DNA of 60,986 nucleotides from Bacillota bacterium (GCA_023434855.1 JAEYSJ010000097.1:1-60986), one strand, 5' to 3'; shown: positions 50,626 through 58,877, counted from the stretch's first letter. The notes: generated from the sequence alone by a model not told the origin. Translations and numbers: made by a program.

Positions 50626-50694
50626 GGCATAAAGGGTGGACGGGATTTCGCTGCCACTGCCGCAAGTGCTAGAGTCCCGTCCACCCTTTATGCC
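50626..50694. repeat. perfect 20-bp-arm hairpin between rnmV and ksgA
   Basis: GGCATAAAGGGTGGACGGGA and its exact complement enclose 29 nt that contain a further small stem (CACTGC/GCAAGTG-like). No T-run follows, so it is not a simple terminator. Confidence 0.8.
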
Positions 50695-50760
50695 AATTGC
50701 CTTACGTGGGAGTCCCGGAATTTTGACGAATTAATGATAAAATTTTAGGAGGCCGCTAGG

Positions 50761-51618
50761 ATGATTCAGCCAACTATTGCCCGAAGAGATGTGACAATGC
50801 ATATTCTAAAAACTTTTGGCATTCATATGAGCAAAAAACTTGGACAAAATTTTTTAATTGATGAACAGGTGGTAAAAGGTATTATAAGTGCAGCGGATGT
50901 CACGGTTGATGATACTGTGCTGGAAATAGGTCCTGGAATTGGCACTTTGACGCAGGGATTGGCTGAAACAGGATGCAGGGTAATAGCTGTGGAAATTGAC
51001 CGCAAGTTAATTGATGTTTTGTCCAAAACCCTGGCCGGATATGATAATGTCAGGATAGTTCATGGTGACATTATCCGTATTGACATTTCCCGGGAAATAA
51101 CGGCAGAAAAATATAAAGTTGTTGCCAATCTGCCATATTATATTACTACTCCGATTATTATGGGGCTCTTGGAAAAACGCTTGCCTGTTGAACGGCTGGT
51201 GACTATGGTACAGAAAGAAGTTGCGCAGCGCATGGTGGCGACACCGGGAGGCAAGGATTATGGAGCTTTGTCAGTGGCGGTGCAGTATTATACCAAACCT
51301 AAGATAATGTTTACCGTCCCGTCGACCGCCTTTATTCCGCCTCCGGCAGTAGAATCTGCGATAATACAATGTACGGTACTTCCTGAACCATCGGTTTCTG
51401 TTCAGGACGAAGCTCTTTTTTTCCGGATAGTAAAAGCATCCTTTGCCCAGCGCCGTAAAACACTGTTCAACGCTTTAAAAGCGGCTGGTCTGCCAGCAGA
51501 CCGGGTGCGGGCTGTATTAGATAAAACAGGCATAGATGCTTCCCGCCGGGGAGAAACCCTCTCGCTGACCGAATTCGCCGCTATCGCTAATACCTGGTGC
51601 TTTTCAAGTAGTAGGTAG
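50761..51618 (+). CDS. rsmA: 16S rRNA dimethyladenosine transferase KsgA
   Basis: 285 residues, ATG with TAGGAGG upstream. FLIDEQVVKGIISAAD, the SAM motif LEIGPGIGTLTQGLAE (about 57-72), the catalytic NLPYYITTPII (about 123) and FIPPPAVESAII are all present. It dimethylates A1518 and A1519 of 16S rRNA. Last gene of the housekeeping block before the sporulation genes. Confidence 0.96.
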   Translation: MIQPTIARRDVTMHILKTFGIHMSKKLGQNFLIDEQVVKGIISAADVTVDDTVLEIGPGIGTLTQGLAETGCRVIAVEIDRKLIDVLSKTLAGYDNVRIVHGDIIRIDISREITAEKYKVVANLPYYITTPIIMGLLEKRLPVERLVTMVQKEVAQRMVATPGGKDYGALSVAVQYYTKPKIMFTVPSTAFIPPPAVESAIIQCTVLPEPSVSVQDEALFFRIVKASFAQRRKTLFNALKAAGLPADRVRAVLDKTGIDASRRGETLSLTEFAAIANTWCFSSSR

Positions 51619-51633
51619 TTGGGGACTATTAAT

Positions 51634-51796
51634 TTTTGAACCACAGAGGACGCAGAGGACACGGAGTGGAAGGTTGCGATGTTCATCGCGCAGGAATCAG
51701 GACAATAATAGAACTAAAGAGTGCAATGTGTTGAGTTCGTGACGTAGCAATGAATTCAGGTAATAATAAAATCCCTCTGCGTCCTCTGTGGTTAGC
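51634..51796. repeat. 9-bp-period palindromic element, type B (locus 5)
   Basis: TTTTTGAACCACAG AGGACGCAG AGGACACGG on the left, TCCCTCTGCG TCCTCTGTGG TTAGC on the right. Inner hairpin GCGATGTTCATCGC at 51675-51688, preceded by GTGGAAGGTT as in locus 6. Confidence 0.85.
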
Positions 51797-51856
51797 CGTT
51801 CCCCAAGGTCGTTAGCGGTTTTTTATTTCCAAAAGCTCTCATCTGTTAGAATATAG

Positions 51857-51889
51857 AAAAACCCTGCTCAAGGCGAGCAGGGTTTTTCG
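51857..51889 (-). terminator. terminator of the glycosyltransferase gene
   Basis: AAAAACCCTGCTC and GAGCAGGGTTTTT; the stop codon lies inside the hairpin. Confidence 0.82.
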
Positions 51890-52668
51890 TTTAGAAAATG
51901 ATCAAGCAAGTCAAAACGGCGTTCGCTGTGATAACCCAGATAGGTTTTGTTCTGATATTGACGGGTACGGGGCTGATTTTGAAATAGAGCGATTGCCTCT
52001 AAGCAATCTCCTACAATAGTATCAATAATTTTATTGGTGTGAATTTGATTTTTAACAGATGAACCCAGTTGGTAATGTGGAATAGTAGTGGCTACATCAA
52101 TTTTAAGTTTGTGCATCCTGGCCAGAGCCATTGGAACTGATGGGATAGCCAATTCTCTAATTGGAATTGTTTCTAATAGACGACGGGATACAGCGTGAGG
52201 TCCATGGGCCGGAGTGGCTAAATTAACTTTTTTGTCAAGACCAAGTTCTTTGTTTAAATTCAGTCTCCACTGAAAAGTCGGATTATATTTTTCAATATGA
52301 CGGGGTGGAGAAGGATAACAGTTAGTTAAAGCAATGTCAAGATGTTTTAGCAGTACTCCATAAATAAGTTCCATTAGATTTTCATGAAAGGTGCCTACCA
52401 TGTCCCCATCGACAAAAGCAACTACATCGCTGCCTAAAGATAAAGCTACCTTGGCGCCAATTGCGCGGGGAACGTCAATTCCCAGACATTCATGGAAGTA
52501 AATAATCTGCAGTTTGGGAATACGCATCTGTAATGCTTCCTGCATTGTCGTGTCTTTTGATCCGTTAGTAACAAGTATGATATGGTCTATCGGCAGCGTA
52601 CCCAAATTCTGCAGTACGGTGATTATACGGCCAGCTTCGTTTTTTGCTGGGACGACCACAGAAATCAT
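51868..52668 (-). CDS. family 2 glycosyltransferase
   Basis: 266 residues, ATG at 52668 with GAGGTGA upstream. GT-A fold: VVVPAKNEAGRIITVLQNL at 4-22, then VAFVDGDMVG (about 84-93), the DxD-like metal site. No membrane helix. It stands between ksgA and yabG, which are usually adjacent, so it is an insertion into the conserved order. Substrate unknown. Confidence 0.85.
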   Translation of the reverse strand: MISVVVPAKNEAGRIITVLQNLGTLPIDHIILVTNGSKDTTMQEALQMRIPKLQIIYFHECLGIDVPRAIGAKVALSLGSDVVAFVDGDMVGTFHENLMELIYGVLLKHLDIALTNCYPSPPRHIEKYNPTFQWRLNLNKELGLDKKVNLATPAHGPHAVSRRLLETIPIRELAIPSVPMALARMHKLKIDVATTIPHYQLGSSVKNQIHTNKIIDTIVGDCLEAIALFQNQPRTRQYQNKTYLGYHSERRFDLLDHFLNEKPCSP

Positions 52669-53089
52669 GCGCCATCACCTCGTGAAATTGAGTGCGGTGC
52701 ATTGTGACCTGTTCTGAAAAGTATTAAAAACAGGTACTATGTATCAGGCATGTAAAAGATTGCTCATTGCGAATTTATCATTATACCTCCTAACTGGAAT
52801 TTTAAAATTGGTTAAGACTGTTGCTGTCTGCTGAATAAGGATTACGTCCAAAGAATTCTATTAATTAATTTCTTCATGCATTATGGCACAGTATTGAGCG
52901 GTTGGTTTTCGCAATGTCAGAAGAATTGTAGTGTTTGTAGAAAATGGTCACAACAAGGCTTAATACAGTATATTGAGATCGAATACTGTTTGCTACTTGT
53001 ACTTATTTAAAAAAATGAGCTTTGGTGTCAAATCTTCTAAGTGCTACATAGTATGTAATAAATAGTAGCCCGATGGGGGAGGGAATGAT
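52669..53089. other. intergenic upstream of yabG
   Basis: 421 bp, AT-rich. ACATAGTATG at about 53046-53055 resembles the -10 element of sporulation sigma E/K promoters, with GTCAAAT 13 nt before it; weak match. Nothing else recognised. Confidence 0.35.
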
Positions 53090-53971
53090 GTGACTAAAGC
53101 AAAAATCTCAGTAGGAGATCTAGTAATTCGTAAGTCGCATGGCGGTGATATAGTATTTAAAGTCACAGATATATTTGTGGATGATACAGGCCAAACTCAT
53201 AGTGTGCTGAAGGGTATGCATTTAAGATTAATGGCTGATGCTCCATTGGAGGATCTGGAAAGGGTAGATGCTGAGCATTTGCGCGATGAGATTCTAAAAA
53301 CAGAAAATATGCATAATGACAATCTCAAAAGGGTCATGCTGCGCCGGAGTATGGAACGGGAAAAACTTGAAATGAATCGCTCGGAACCATCGAAGAAATT
53401 TGATTTTTTTGATTTACCCGGCCGGGTACTGCATATTGACGGGGACGAAGAATATCTGAAAATGTGTCTTAAGACCTATAAACAGCTAAACATTGAAGCC
53501 GTCGGCCGGTGTATTGAAGAATCTAAACAGTCGGAGCAGGTAACTGCCTTAATAGATGAATATCGTCCGGATATTTTGGTCCTGACCGGTCATGACGCTT
53601 TGATCGGCAGCGGGAAAAAAGATTTTAAGGATATTAAGAACTATCGTAATTCCAAATACTATGTGGAATCAGTAAAAAAAGCGCGGATATTAGAACCATC
53701 GAGAGATGAGCTTGTTATTTTTGCCGGAGCCTGCCAATCCTATTTCGAAGCGATTTTGGCTGCCGGCGCAAACTTCGCAAGTTCACCCACGCGTATTTTT
53801 ATCCACGCCTATGACCCTGTATTTATCGCTGAGAAAGTTGCTTTTACACCAATTAACAAGACAGTAGATGTAAGTGATGCTATAACCGCCTCGGTGACTG
53901 GTATAGAAGGGGTAGGCGGTGTCGAGACAAGGGGGAAATTTAGGCTGGGATTACCTAAGACGCCTTATTGA
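53090..53971 (+). CDS. yabG: sporulation protease YabG
   Basis: 293 residues, GTG start after GGGGGAGGG. The N-terminal SH3-like part (ISVGDLVIRKSHGGDIVFKV) and the core GRVLHIDGDEEYLKMCLKTY, VLTGHDAL and FAGACQSYFEAILAAGANFA match the YabG family, cysteine proteases that trim spore coat and SpoIVA proteins in the mother cell. The Cys of GACQSYF is the likely nucleophile, with the His of TGHD. Same position as in Bacillus. Confidence 0.94.
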   Translation: MTKAKISVGDLVIRKSHGGDIVFKVTDIFVDDTGQTHSVLKGMHLRLMADAPLEDLERVDAEHLRDEILKTENMHNDNLKRVMLRRSMEREKLEMNRSEPSKKFDFFDLPGRVLHIDGDEEYLKMCLKTYKQLNIEAVGRCIEESKQSEQVTALIDEYRPDILVLTGHDALIGSGKKDFKDIKNYRNSKYYVESVKKARILEPSRDELVIFAGACQSYFEAILAAGANFASSPTRIFIHAYDPVFIAEKVAFTPINKTVDVSDAITASVTGIEGVGGVETRGKFRLGLPKTPY

Positions 53972-53976
53972 TCCCC

Positions 53977-54014
53977 GTAAAAAGCCTGCAGGCTCGTGAG
54001 CCTGTAGGCTTTGT
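53977..54014 (+). terminator. terminator of yabG
   Basis: AAAGCCTGCAGGCTC, GTGA, GCCTGTAGGCTTT then GTTC. Confidence 0.8.
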
Positions 54015-54066
54015 TCATAGTACAAGAAAATATAAGTTTTTGGATGTTGTCAGCCCGGTGCTAATA

Positions 54067-54322
54067 TTTTTTGAACCACAAAGGACACAGAGGGCACAGA
54101 GTGGAACGGTGCGTATAGCTATTCGTACAATGAAATCGGGATTTTATATGGTAATGGATATGACGAAGGGGAATATATTGAGTTCAGAACGTCGCATAGA
54201 TTAAGTATCAAACCGGAACCATGATAAAGTGTAATACATTGAGTTAAGAAGGAAGCAGGGAACATAAGAAATAATGATAACCCTCTGTGTCCTCTGTGTC
54301 CTCTGTGTCCTCTGTGGTTAGC
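54067..54322. repeat. 9-bp-period palindromic element, type B (locus 6)
   Basis: Left: TTTTGAACCACAA AGGACACAG AGGGCACAG, then GTGGAACGGTGCG. Right: four units CCTCTGTGT with final GGTTAGC. The inner part has GCGTATAGCTATTCG and TTGAGTTCAGAACGTCGCA, the latter shared in form with locus 5. Confidence 0.85.
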
Positions 54323-54446
54323 GTGTCTCAATGCCGAGTTAGCGGTTTTCTTATTGTCTGTTTAGTGGCAGTCTTGTTTTTTTTTGTCACATAGTACTTG
54401 CGGCAGGCATATATATAAGTAGAACATACTAAAGGGGGGAATATGT

Positions 54447-55097
54447 GTGGACGATAAAGATCTCCGGCAAATGAACAATCAATGCACATTGGGGGCCCAA
54501 ACTGGGCCGCAAACGATTATTGTGCGGCAAGTAGTAGGTGAACAGGAAAAACAAAAAGTATTGGATATTCATGTAGTTGTACCTGATGCGAAACCTGGTA
54601 TTGAACAAATTATCGATGTGCTTGTAAAAAATCTCGAAGTGAATAGCGTTACTATCATTACTGATAAGGTAGTTGTACGCGGCGAATTAGAAATCAAAGC
54701 TATCTATGTAGCCTGCTTAGCTAACCAGCCGGTGCATGCCGTAGAACTTAAACATTATAAGTGGACACAGGATATTGACATACCTGGTGCCCGTAAGGGC
54801 ATGGACGCCGATGCCAGTGTAGCTGTTGAATTCGTTGATTACGATGTTGCCGAAATGACACGGGCTTACAAATACAAAAATTATTGCGAAGAAGAAGAGC
54901 CGGAAGAAGAAGAAACTACGTGTGCTCCAAAGTGTCCGCCTAAGTGTCCGCCGCCTGAACCAGTAGCACCAGCAGAAGAAGAAGAATGCACCAGGGAGTT
55001 CGATGTATCTGTAGTACTTAAAATAACAGCAAAAGTGCTTACTGACCGTGAAGTGCAAATCGGTGGCGGTATGATGCCTGAGCAGCCCATGGGGTAA
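54447..55097 (+). CDS. SPOCS/DUF3794 protein with acidic Cys-Pro insert
   Basis: 216 residues, GTG start with AAAGGGGGG upstream. Residues about 20-140 are a SPOCS domain (VLDIHVVVPDAKPGIEQIID, NSVTIITDKVVVRGELEIKA). Then follows a Glu-rich stretch and Pro-Cys repeats (KCPPKCPPPEPV), and a short beta segment at the C-terminus. SPOCS domains occur in SipL, SafA-like and other spore coat or cortex morphogenesis proteins. The Cys/Glu insert suggests cross-linking or metal binding (inference). Its paralogue follows after 37 bp. Confidence 0.85.
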   Translation: MDDKDLRQMNNQCTLGAQTGPQTIIVRQVVGEQEKQKVLDIHVVVPDAKPGIEQIIDVLVKNLEVNSVTIITDKVVVRGELEIKAIYVACLANQPVHAVELKHYKWTQDIDIPGARKGMDADASVAVEFVDYDVAEMTRAYKYKNYCEEEEPEEEETTCAPKCPPKCPPPEPVAPAEEEECTREFDVSVVLKITAKVLTDREVQIGGGMMPEQPMG

Positions 55098-55134
55098 ATC
55101 ACAACTACTACCATCTTTAAAGGGGGGAGACCGA

Positions 55135-56049
55135 GTGGACGATGATTTAAGACAGAGTTCAGGTTCGACAACCACAACCGCAGACAATATAACAAGTACA
55201 ACAGGCACAGGAACGACACAGGGCGGAGAATTGGCCTGCGGCTACCCGCAGCCTGGTCCTGAGACTATCCAGGTAGAGCAAGTAGTAGGCGCTGAAATGG
55301 CTCAGCGGGTTGTAGAATTTGATATGGTGGTGCCGGATCCCAAACCGGATATTGAGCAGGTAATTGATGTATACGTAAAAGATGTTGAGATTACCAGTGT
55401 AAACGTAATCCCTGACAAAGTAATTATTCGTGGCGACTTATCGGTCAAGATTATGTATGTCGCAGACTTGGCCGATCAACCGGTGCACGCTTTTGAAAAG
55501 GCCCAAATCCGCTTTACCCGCGACGTTCAAGTCGACGGTGCGGAAAAAGGAATGGACGCCTCAGCTGATGTTAATATAGAATTTGTTGATTATGATTTCG
55601 ACGAAACTAATAACCGTGTTGTGCATATTACAATTGTGCTTAAATTCTGGGCACGTGTTGTCAGCACTACCGAGATGGATGTTTATGCTTTAGGGCCGGT
55701 TGCCGAAGTGGGAGAGATGGAAGTAACATCTGCTAACGAAACGGCTAATGCCGAATATGGCGGGGAAGAGAATGTGAATGTAACCGGACCTGGTGTAGCT
55801 CCTTCTACCGGAACGCAACCGTCTCCTAGCGGTACAGGAACTGTCACCGGTAATTCAGTCAATGTTCGTACCGGCCCTGGTACAAATTTCCCGGTAGTTA
55901 CCAAAGTTAACACAGGTGATTCTGTTACTATAAAAGACCAGGCTTTTGGCTGGTATAAGGTTGTTCTGGCAGACGGTGTGACCACAGGCTGGATTGCCAG
56001 CTGGCTGGTCGATACTGGTGGCACGATGCCGGCAGCGCCCCAGGGATAA
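55135..56049 (+). CDS. SPOCS/DUF3794 protein with C-terminal SH3b domain
   Basis: 304 residues, GTG start after AAAGGGGGGAG. A Thr/Ser-rich N-terminus, a SPOCS domain at about 35-185 (VVEFDMVVPDPKPDIEQVID, KVIIRGDLSVKIMYVADLAD), a Gly/Thr linker, and a bacterial SH3 domain at about 238-292 (VNVRTGPGTNFPVVTKVNTG) that binds peptidoglycan-type ligands. It is the probable product of duplication of its neighbour followed by gain of SH3. Likely a spore-envelope protein. Confidence 0.87.
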   Translation: MDDDLRQSSGSTTTTADNITSTTGTGTTQGGELACGYPQPGPETIQVEQVVGAEMAQRVVEFDMVVPDPKPDIEQVIDVYVKDVEITSVNVIPDKVIIRGDLSVKIMYVADLADQPVHAFEKAQIRFTRDVQVDGAEKGMDASADVNIEFVDYDFDETNNRVVHITIVLKFWARVVSTTEMDVYALGPVAEVGEMEVTSANETANAEYGGEENVNVTGPGVAPSTGTQPSPSGTGTVTGNSVNVRTGPGTNFPVVTKVNTGDSVTIKDQAFGWYKVVLADGVTTGWIASWLVDTGGTMPAAPQG

Positions 56050-56118
56050 GGAAAGACTGGGCTTGCGCCAGGTCTTGAGATGCGGCGGAAGCCTTAGTCG
56101 TTTTTTATTACTATAAAA

Positions 56119-56158
56119 TTATAAACACCGCTTTATTCAAGCGGTGTTTATAATTTTT
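56119..56158 (+). terminator. terminator of the SPOCS pair
   Basis: TTATAAACACCGC, TTTATTCAA, GCGGTGTTTATAA, then TTTTTA. Its core is repeated in the hairpin at 56525. Confidence 0.82.
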
Positions 56159-56214
56159 AGCCCTGTCAGTAAATTTATAATTTCTAAATTGTTGCACAAT
56201 TTACGAGAATTATA

Positions 56215-56243
56215 TTGCTTTTAAAAAAGAATAGCGGTATAAT
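56215..56243 (+). promoter_or_regulatory. promoter of the 31-aa gene
   Basis: TTGCTT, 17 nt, TATAAT; about 118 nt of leader before the gene. Confidence 0.68.
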
Positions 56244-56367
56244 ACTGTTGTTAGCAAATAATAATTATCAACAAAAAGACGAACATATAATTATATTGCC
56301 CGCAAATAATTGAATAATAGTGGATCAGATAATAAAGGGATTAGAACAAAGAGGGAGGAATCGGAAA

Positions 56368-56463
56368 ATGGCAAAATATATAATTTACAGTGTAGGGGCA
56401 ATAGCGGCTTTGGCAGCTATATCGATAGGATTATTTTTACATACATATTCCATGGTGCAGTAA
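56368..56463 (+). CDS. single-helix membrane miniprotein, 31 aa
   Basis: ATG with GAGGGAGG 8 nt upstream. The sequence is MAKYIIYSVGAIAALAAISI followed by GLFLHTYSMVQ: one transmembrane helix with a short polar end. It has its own promoter and its own terminator, so it is likely real. It resembles accessory subunits of the CydX/KdpF kind in form only; no homologue recognised. Confidence 0.72.
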   Translation: MAKYIIYSVGAIAALAAISIGLFLHTYSMVQ

Positions 56464-56468
56464 TTGAT

Positions 56469-56494
56469 TGCCCACCCTTATAGGTGGGTATTTT
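56469..56494 (+). terminator. terminator of the 31-aa gene
   Basis: CCCACC, CTTATA, GGTGGG then TATTTTAC. Confidence 0.72.
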
Positions 56495-56524
56495 ACTTGC
56501 ATAAAAAGTAGTATTTAAAGTTAG

Positions 56525-56576
56525 CATAAACTGATAAACACCGCATGATAATTCAAGCGGTGTTTATCAGTTTATG
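56525..56576. repeat. perfect 20-bp-arm hairpin
   Basis: CATAAACTGATAAACACCGC, 12-nt loop, and the exact complement. Loop and inner arms share ATTCAAGCGGTGTTTAT with 56119-56153. It lies between the 31-aa gene and the convergent 58-aa gene. Confidence 0.8.
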
Positions 56577-56599
56577 TTGAAGCCCTCATCACCAGGGCT

Positions 56600-56776
56600 T
56601 TAGTTGAATCGCCAGCGATTATTTAGAATCAGACGCTTTATCCTGGGAAGAGTGTCAGACACAAATGCTACCCGTCCACAAGTACGGCAGTGTGTCGTTC
56701 CATACATAGTATGGTCAAGATCACTCTCAGGGCATTTGGTTACACCATGCCACACCCAGTTGAAAATGCTGCTCAT
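56600..56776 (-). CDS. small zinc-ribbon-like protein, 58 aa
   Basis: ATG at 56776 with AGAGGAGG 10 nt upstream. A Cys at about residue 15, then HCRTCGRVAF (about 29-38) gives a CPES... HCRTC pattern with a nearby His, compatible with a metal-binding ribbon; the C-terminus is basic. No family recognised. It is monocistronic, on the strand opposite its neighbours. The opposite-strand frame of similar length lacks a start context. Confidence 0.68.
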   Translation of the reverse strand: MSSIFNWVWHGVTKCPESDLDHTMYGTTHCRTCGRVAFVSDTLPRIKRLILNNRWRFN

Positions 56777-57204
56777 CAGGTTCAGCCTCCTCTAAATAAT
56801 AGAATAACATTTGGACGGTCCCCCAAATAACAGGCAGATTTTACGATAAAGCTCAGGTTATCGCTTAAGCTGACTGACTCCAGCACTGCTAATTTCTTGA
56901 GTCGAAAAAAGTAATATATGTGAAAGATATGTTGTTAATTGTTTAATTTTATTCTAAACTATTTGATTTGGGCTTTCAAGGATAGCAATATTCCAAAATT
57001 CAGCTTCTCCGTCCCAATAATACAGGTAAAAGGACAACTATGCCATATTGCTCACTCTTAGTAAGAATAGCAACGACCTTACATTAATTACCATATCCCT
57101 TCCTTTTTGCAGGTAATTTATCTTTCTTTCATTTCATATATTGTACTGTGCCGTAAAGAGTTGTTGCGGGAACGGCAATTGCGGCAATATGGGGATGATA
57201 GAAG
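56777..57204. other. intergenic, divergent upstream region
   Basis: 428 bp, AT-rich, between the 58-aa gene and the HipA-like gene. Short imperfect inverted repeats only (for instance near 56850-56890). No RNA or ORF that I can support. Confidence 0.3.
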
Positions 57205-58005
57205 GTGGAGCTAATACTTATAGCAGAGGAATATTTGGGTTCAGTGGGTTTGGGTGTAACTGCGCCACAGTTGTTCCGGGCTAACGATGGCAAGGTTTAT
57301 ATAGTCAAATTGCAAAATAACCGCCTCGGGCGAAAGGTGTTGGTTAATGAACTGCTTGCCGCCAGATTTGGAGAATTGATGAACTTATGTTTTCCACCCA
57401 GTGACATTATCTTGCTTGACCAACAAGTAATAAAAAAAAGTCGGCGGCTTAGAGCCGCTGGCGTTGATGCGGGGTTACATTTTGCCAGTCAATATTTAAA
57501 TCACACCAGATATGTGGAATGGAGAAATCTTCGTAAAGCGGCTAATAAACAGGAAATGGCTGGTGTCATGTTGTTTGACCATATTTTCCACAATTTTGAC
57601 CGGACCTGGAATCGTCGCAACCTACTACTCCGGCGGGAAGAAGGCGGATATAAACTTTATGCTATTGATAACTCCCATCTTTTCCGGAAGGGAAGGTGGA
57701 CTATCCGACTGTTAGATAAATTGGTTGCCGATACAGCAGTCAATAGTACCCGTTCTTATGGCTGGCTGCTTAAATACTTCCTAAAGCCCAGAGATTTTTA
57801 TCCGTATATTTCAAGGGTACTGGAGATTACTGATGGACAGCTTGAGGATATTGTAGCAACAATTCCTGTTGAATGGCTGCCGGAGGGGGATGAACGGCAG
57901 GCACTGCTGGGATATTTGATAAAACGGCGCAATATGGTAAGAGTGATAGCTGAGAAGATTTATACATTAATCCCTAATGTACACAGGCGTACCTACGTTC
58001 ACTGA
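57205..58005 (+). CDS. HipA-like kinase
   Basis: 266 residues, GTG start. The N-terminal VYIVKLQNNRLGRKVLVNEL (about 32-51) gives the ATP-binding Lys; FDHIFHNFDRTWNRRNLLLR (about 124-143) is the catalytic HxxDRTxxN-like loop; YAIDNSHLF (about 152) supplies the metal Asp. This matches the single-gene HipA-like kinase group, which lacks a HipB antitoxin partner; none is encoded here. Target unknown. The 3' end overlaps the convergent transpeptidase gene by 39 nt. Confidence 0.8.
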   Translation: MELILIAEEYLGSVGLGVTAPQLFRANDGKVYIVKLQNNRLGRKVLVNELLAARFGELMNLCFPPSDIILLDQQVIKKSRRLRAAGVDAGLHFASQYLNHTRYVEWRNLRKAANKQEMAGVMLFDHIFHNFDRTWNRRNLLLRREEGGYKLYAIDNSHLFRKGRWTIRLLDKLVADTAVNSTRSYGWLLKYFLKPRDFYPYISRVLEITDGQLEDIVATIPVEWLPEGDERQALLGYLIKRRNMVRVIAEKIYTLIPNVHRRTYVH

Positions 58006-58599
58006 GTGGTAGAGTTCTTCTACATTATTATTAAGCATACGTATACAGCCAAGGGAGACCATTTGTCCGATGAGCCAGGGCTTATTAGTACCATGGATTC
58101 CATAAGAATCAAAATTTAATCCCAGCCAGCGGGTTCCAAGCACACCGCCGGGATTCATTACTTTTAACACGATCGTGTAATTTCCCAGGGGAGAGGGCGT
58201 GTTTGGCTTGCCGATGCCGACCGGATATTGCCGTATCGGGGTGTTGCCGTCAAATAGAGTTAATTGACGCTGGGATTTTGTAATAAGGATGTTGGCTCGC
58301 GCTAATGCGGAATTAGCGCGGTTGGCTGAAGGAGCAGGTGCTATTTGGATGCTGTTCGCCTGGTGCAGCCGACAGTATGTTATTGGGTCCATTATTCCCG
58401 TCGCTGGCAACCCTTCCGCCTCTTGAAAGCAGGCTATCGCTTCACGGGTGCAGGTATCATAAATATCATGGACAGGACCGTGATATAGACCGCGTACTGT
58501 TAGTAATTTATGTATCTGGGTAACAATAGGGTGTTTGCTGTCATCTTTTAAGTTTAAAGTGCTCAGTTGATGGGAAAGATAGACAGTCCGCAATTTCAT
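57967..58599 (-). CDS. L,D-transpeptidase with peptidoglycan-binding domain, no signal peptide
   Basis: 210 residues from the ATG at 58599 with GGGAGG upstream. Residues about 22-80 form a PG_binding_1 module (IYDTCTREAIACFQEAEGLP); the YkuD domain at about 100-210 has the His of SYGIHGTN and the catalytic Cys in SLGCIRM. There is no signal peptide or membrane helix, as in Bacillus YkuD, which acts on the spore. It may therefore act in the mother cell on the forespore cortex (inference). Confidence 0.9.
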   Translation of the reverse strand: MKLRTVYLSHQLSTLNLKDDSKHPIVTQIHKLLTVRGLYHGPVHDIYDTCTREAIACFQEAEGLPATGIMDPITYCRLHQANSIQIAPAPSANRANSALARANILITKSQRQLTLFDGNTPIRQYPVGIGKPNTPSPLGNYTIVLKVMNPGGVLGTRWLGLNFDSYGIHGTNKPWLIGQMVSLGCIRMLNNNVEELYHSVNVGTPVYIRD

Positions 58600-58616
58600 G
58601 ATTATGACCTCCCTCA

Positions 58617-58660
58617 TATCCGCAGCGGTTCCAAATGAAACGCTGCGGGTTTTCGTTCGC
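58617..58660. terminator. hairpin upstream of the transpeptidase gene
   Basis: CGCAGCG, 13-nt loop, CGCTGCG followed on plus by GGTTTTCGTT. It sits before, not after, the minus-strand gene; role unclear. Confidence 0.45.
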
Positions 58661-58877
58661 GTTTTTCTTACCCATTATATGCATGGATTGCTTTGTTGGT
58701 GTAAGAACGTCTTTTCAGAAATTTGTCATAATTTACATATAAAGGCTTGCCCCAAAATAGTTTAATGCTATTTCATGCGGTTAGGGAGATTTTTTTTCAA
58801 TATAGTATAAATATCAGCAAACATTGGTAAAAATAGATCTTGAATGGAAAAAATGTGTAACTAGACCGGAGGCAGAC

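Noticed and set aside
20600..54322. The 9-bp-period repeats as a CRISPR array
   Set aside because: Units are 9 bp, contiguous, inverted and scattered over six loci, with no constant 23-50 bp repeats, no unique spacers and no cas genes.
56604..56795. 63-codon plus-strand frame at the zinc-ribbon locus
   Set aside because: No ribosome site, whereas the minus strand has a strong one and a plausible Cys pattern.
57205..58005. HipBA toxin-antitoxin system
   Set aside because: No HipB-like DNA-binding gene precedes the kinase; the upstream 428 bp hold no ORF with a start context.
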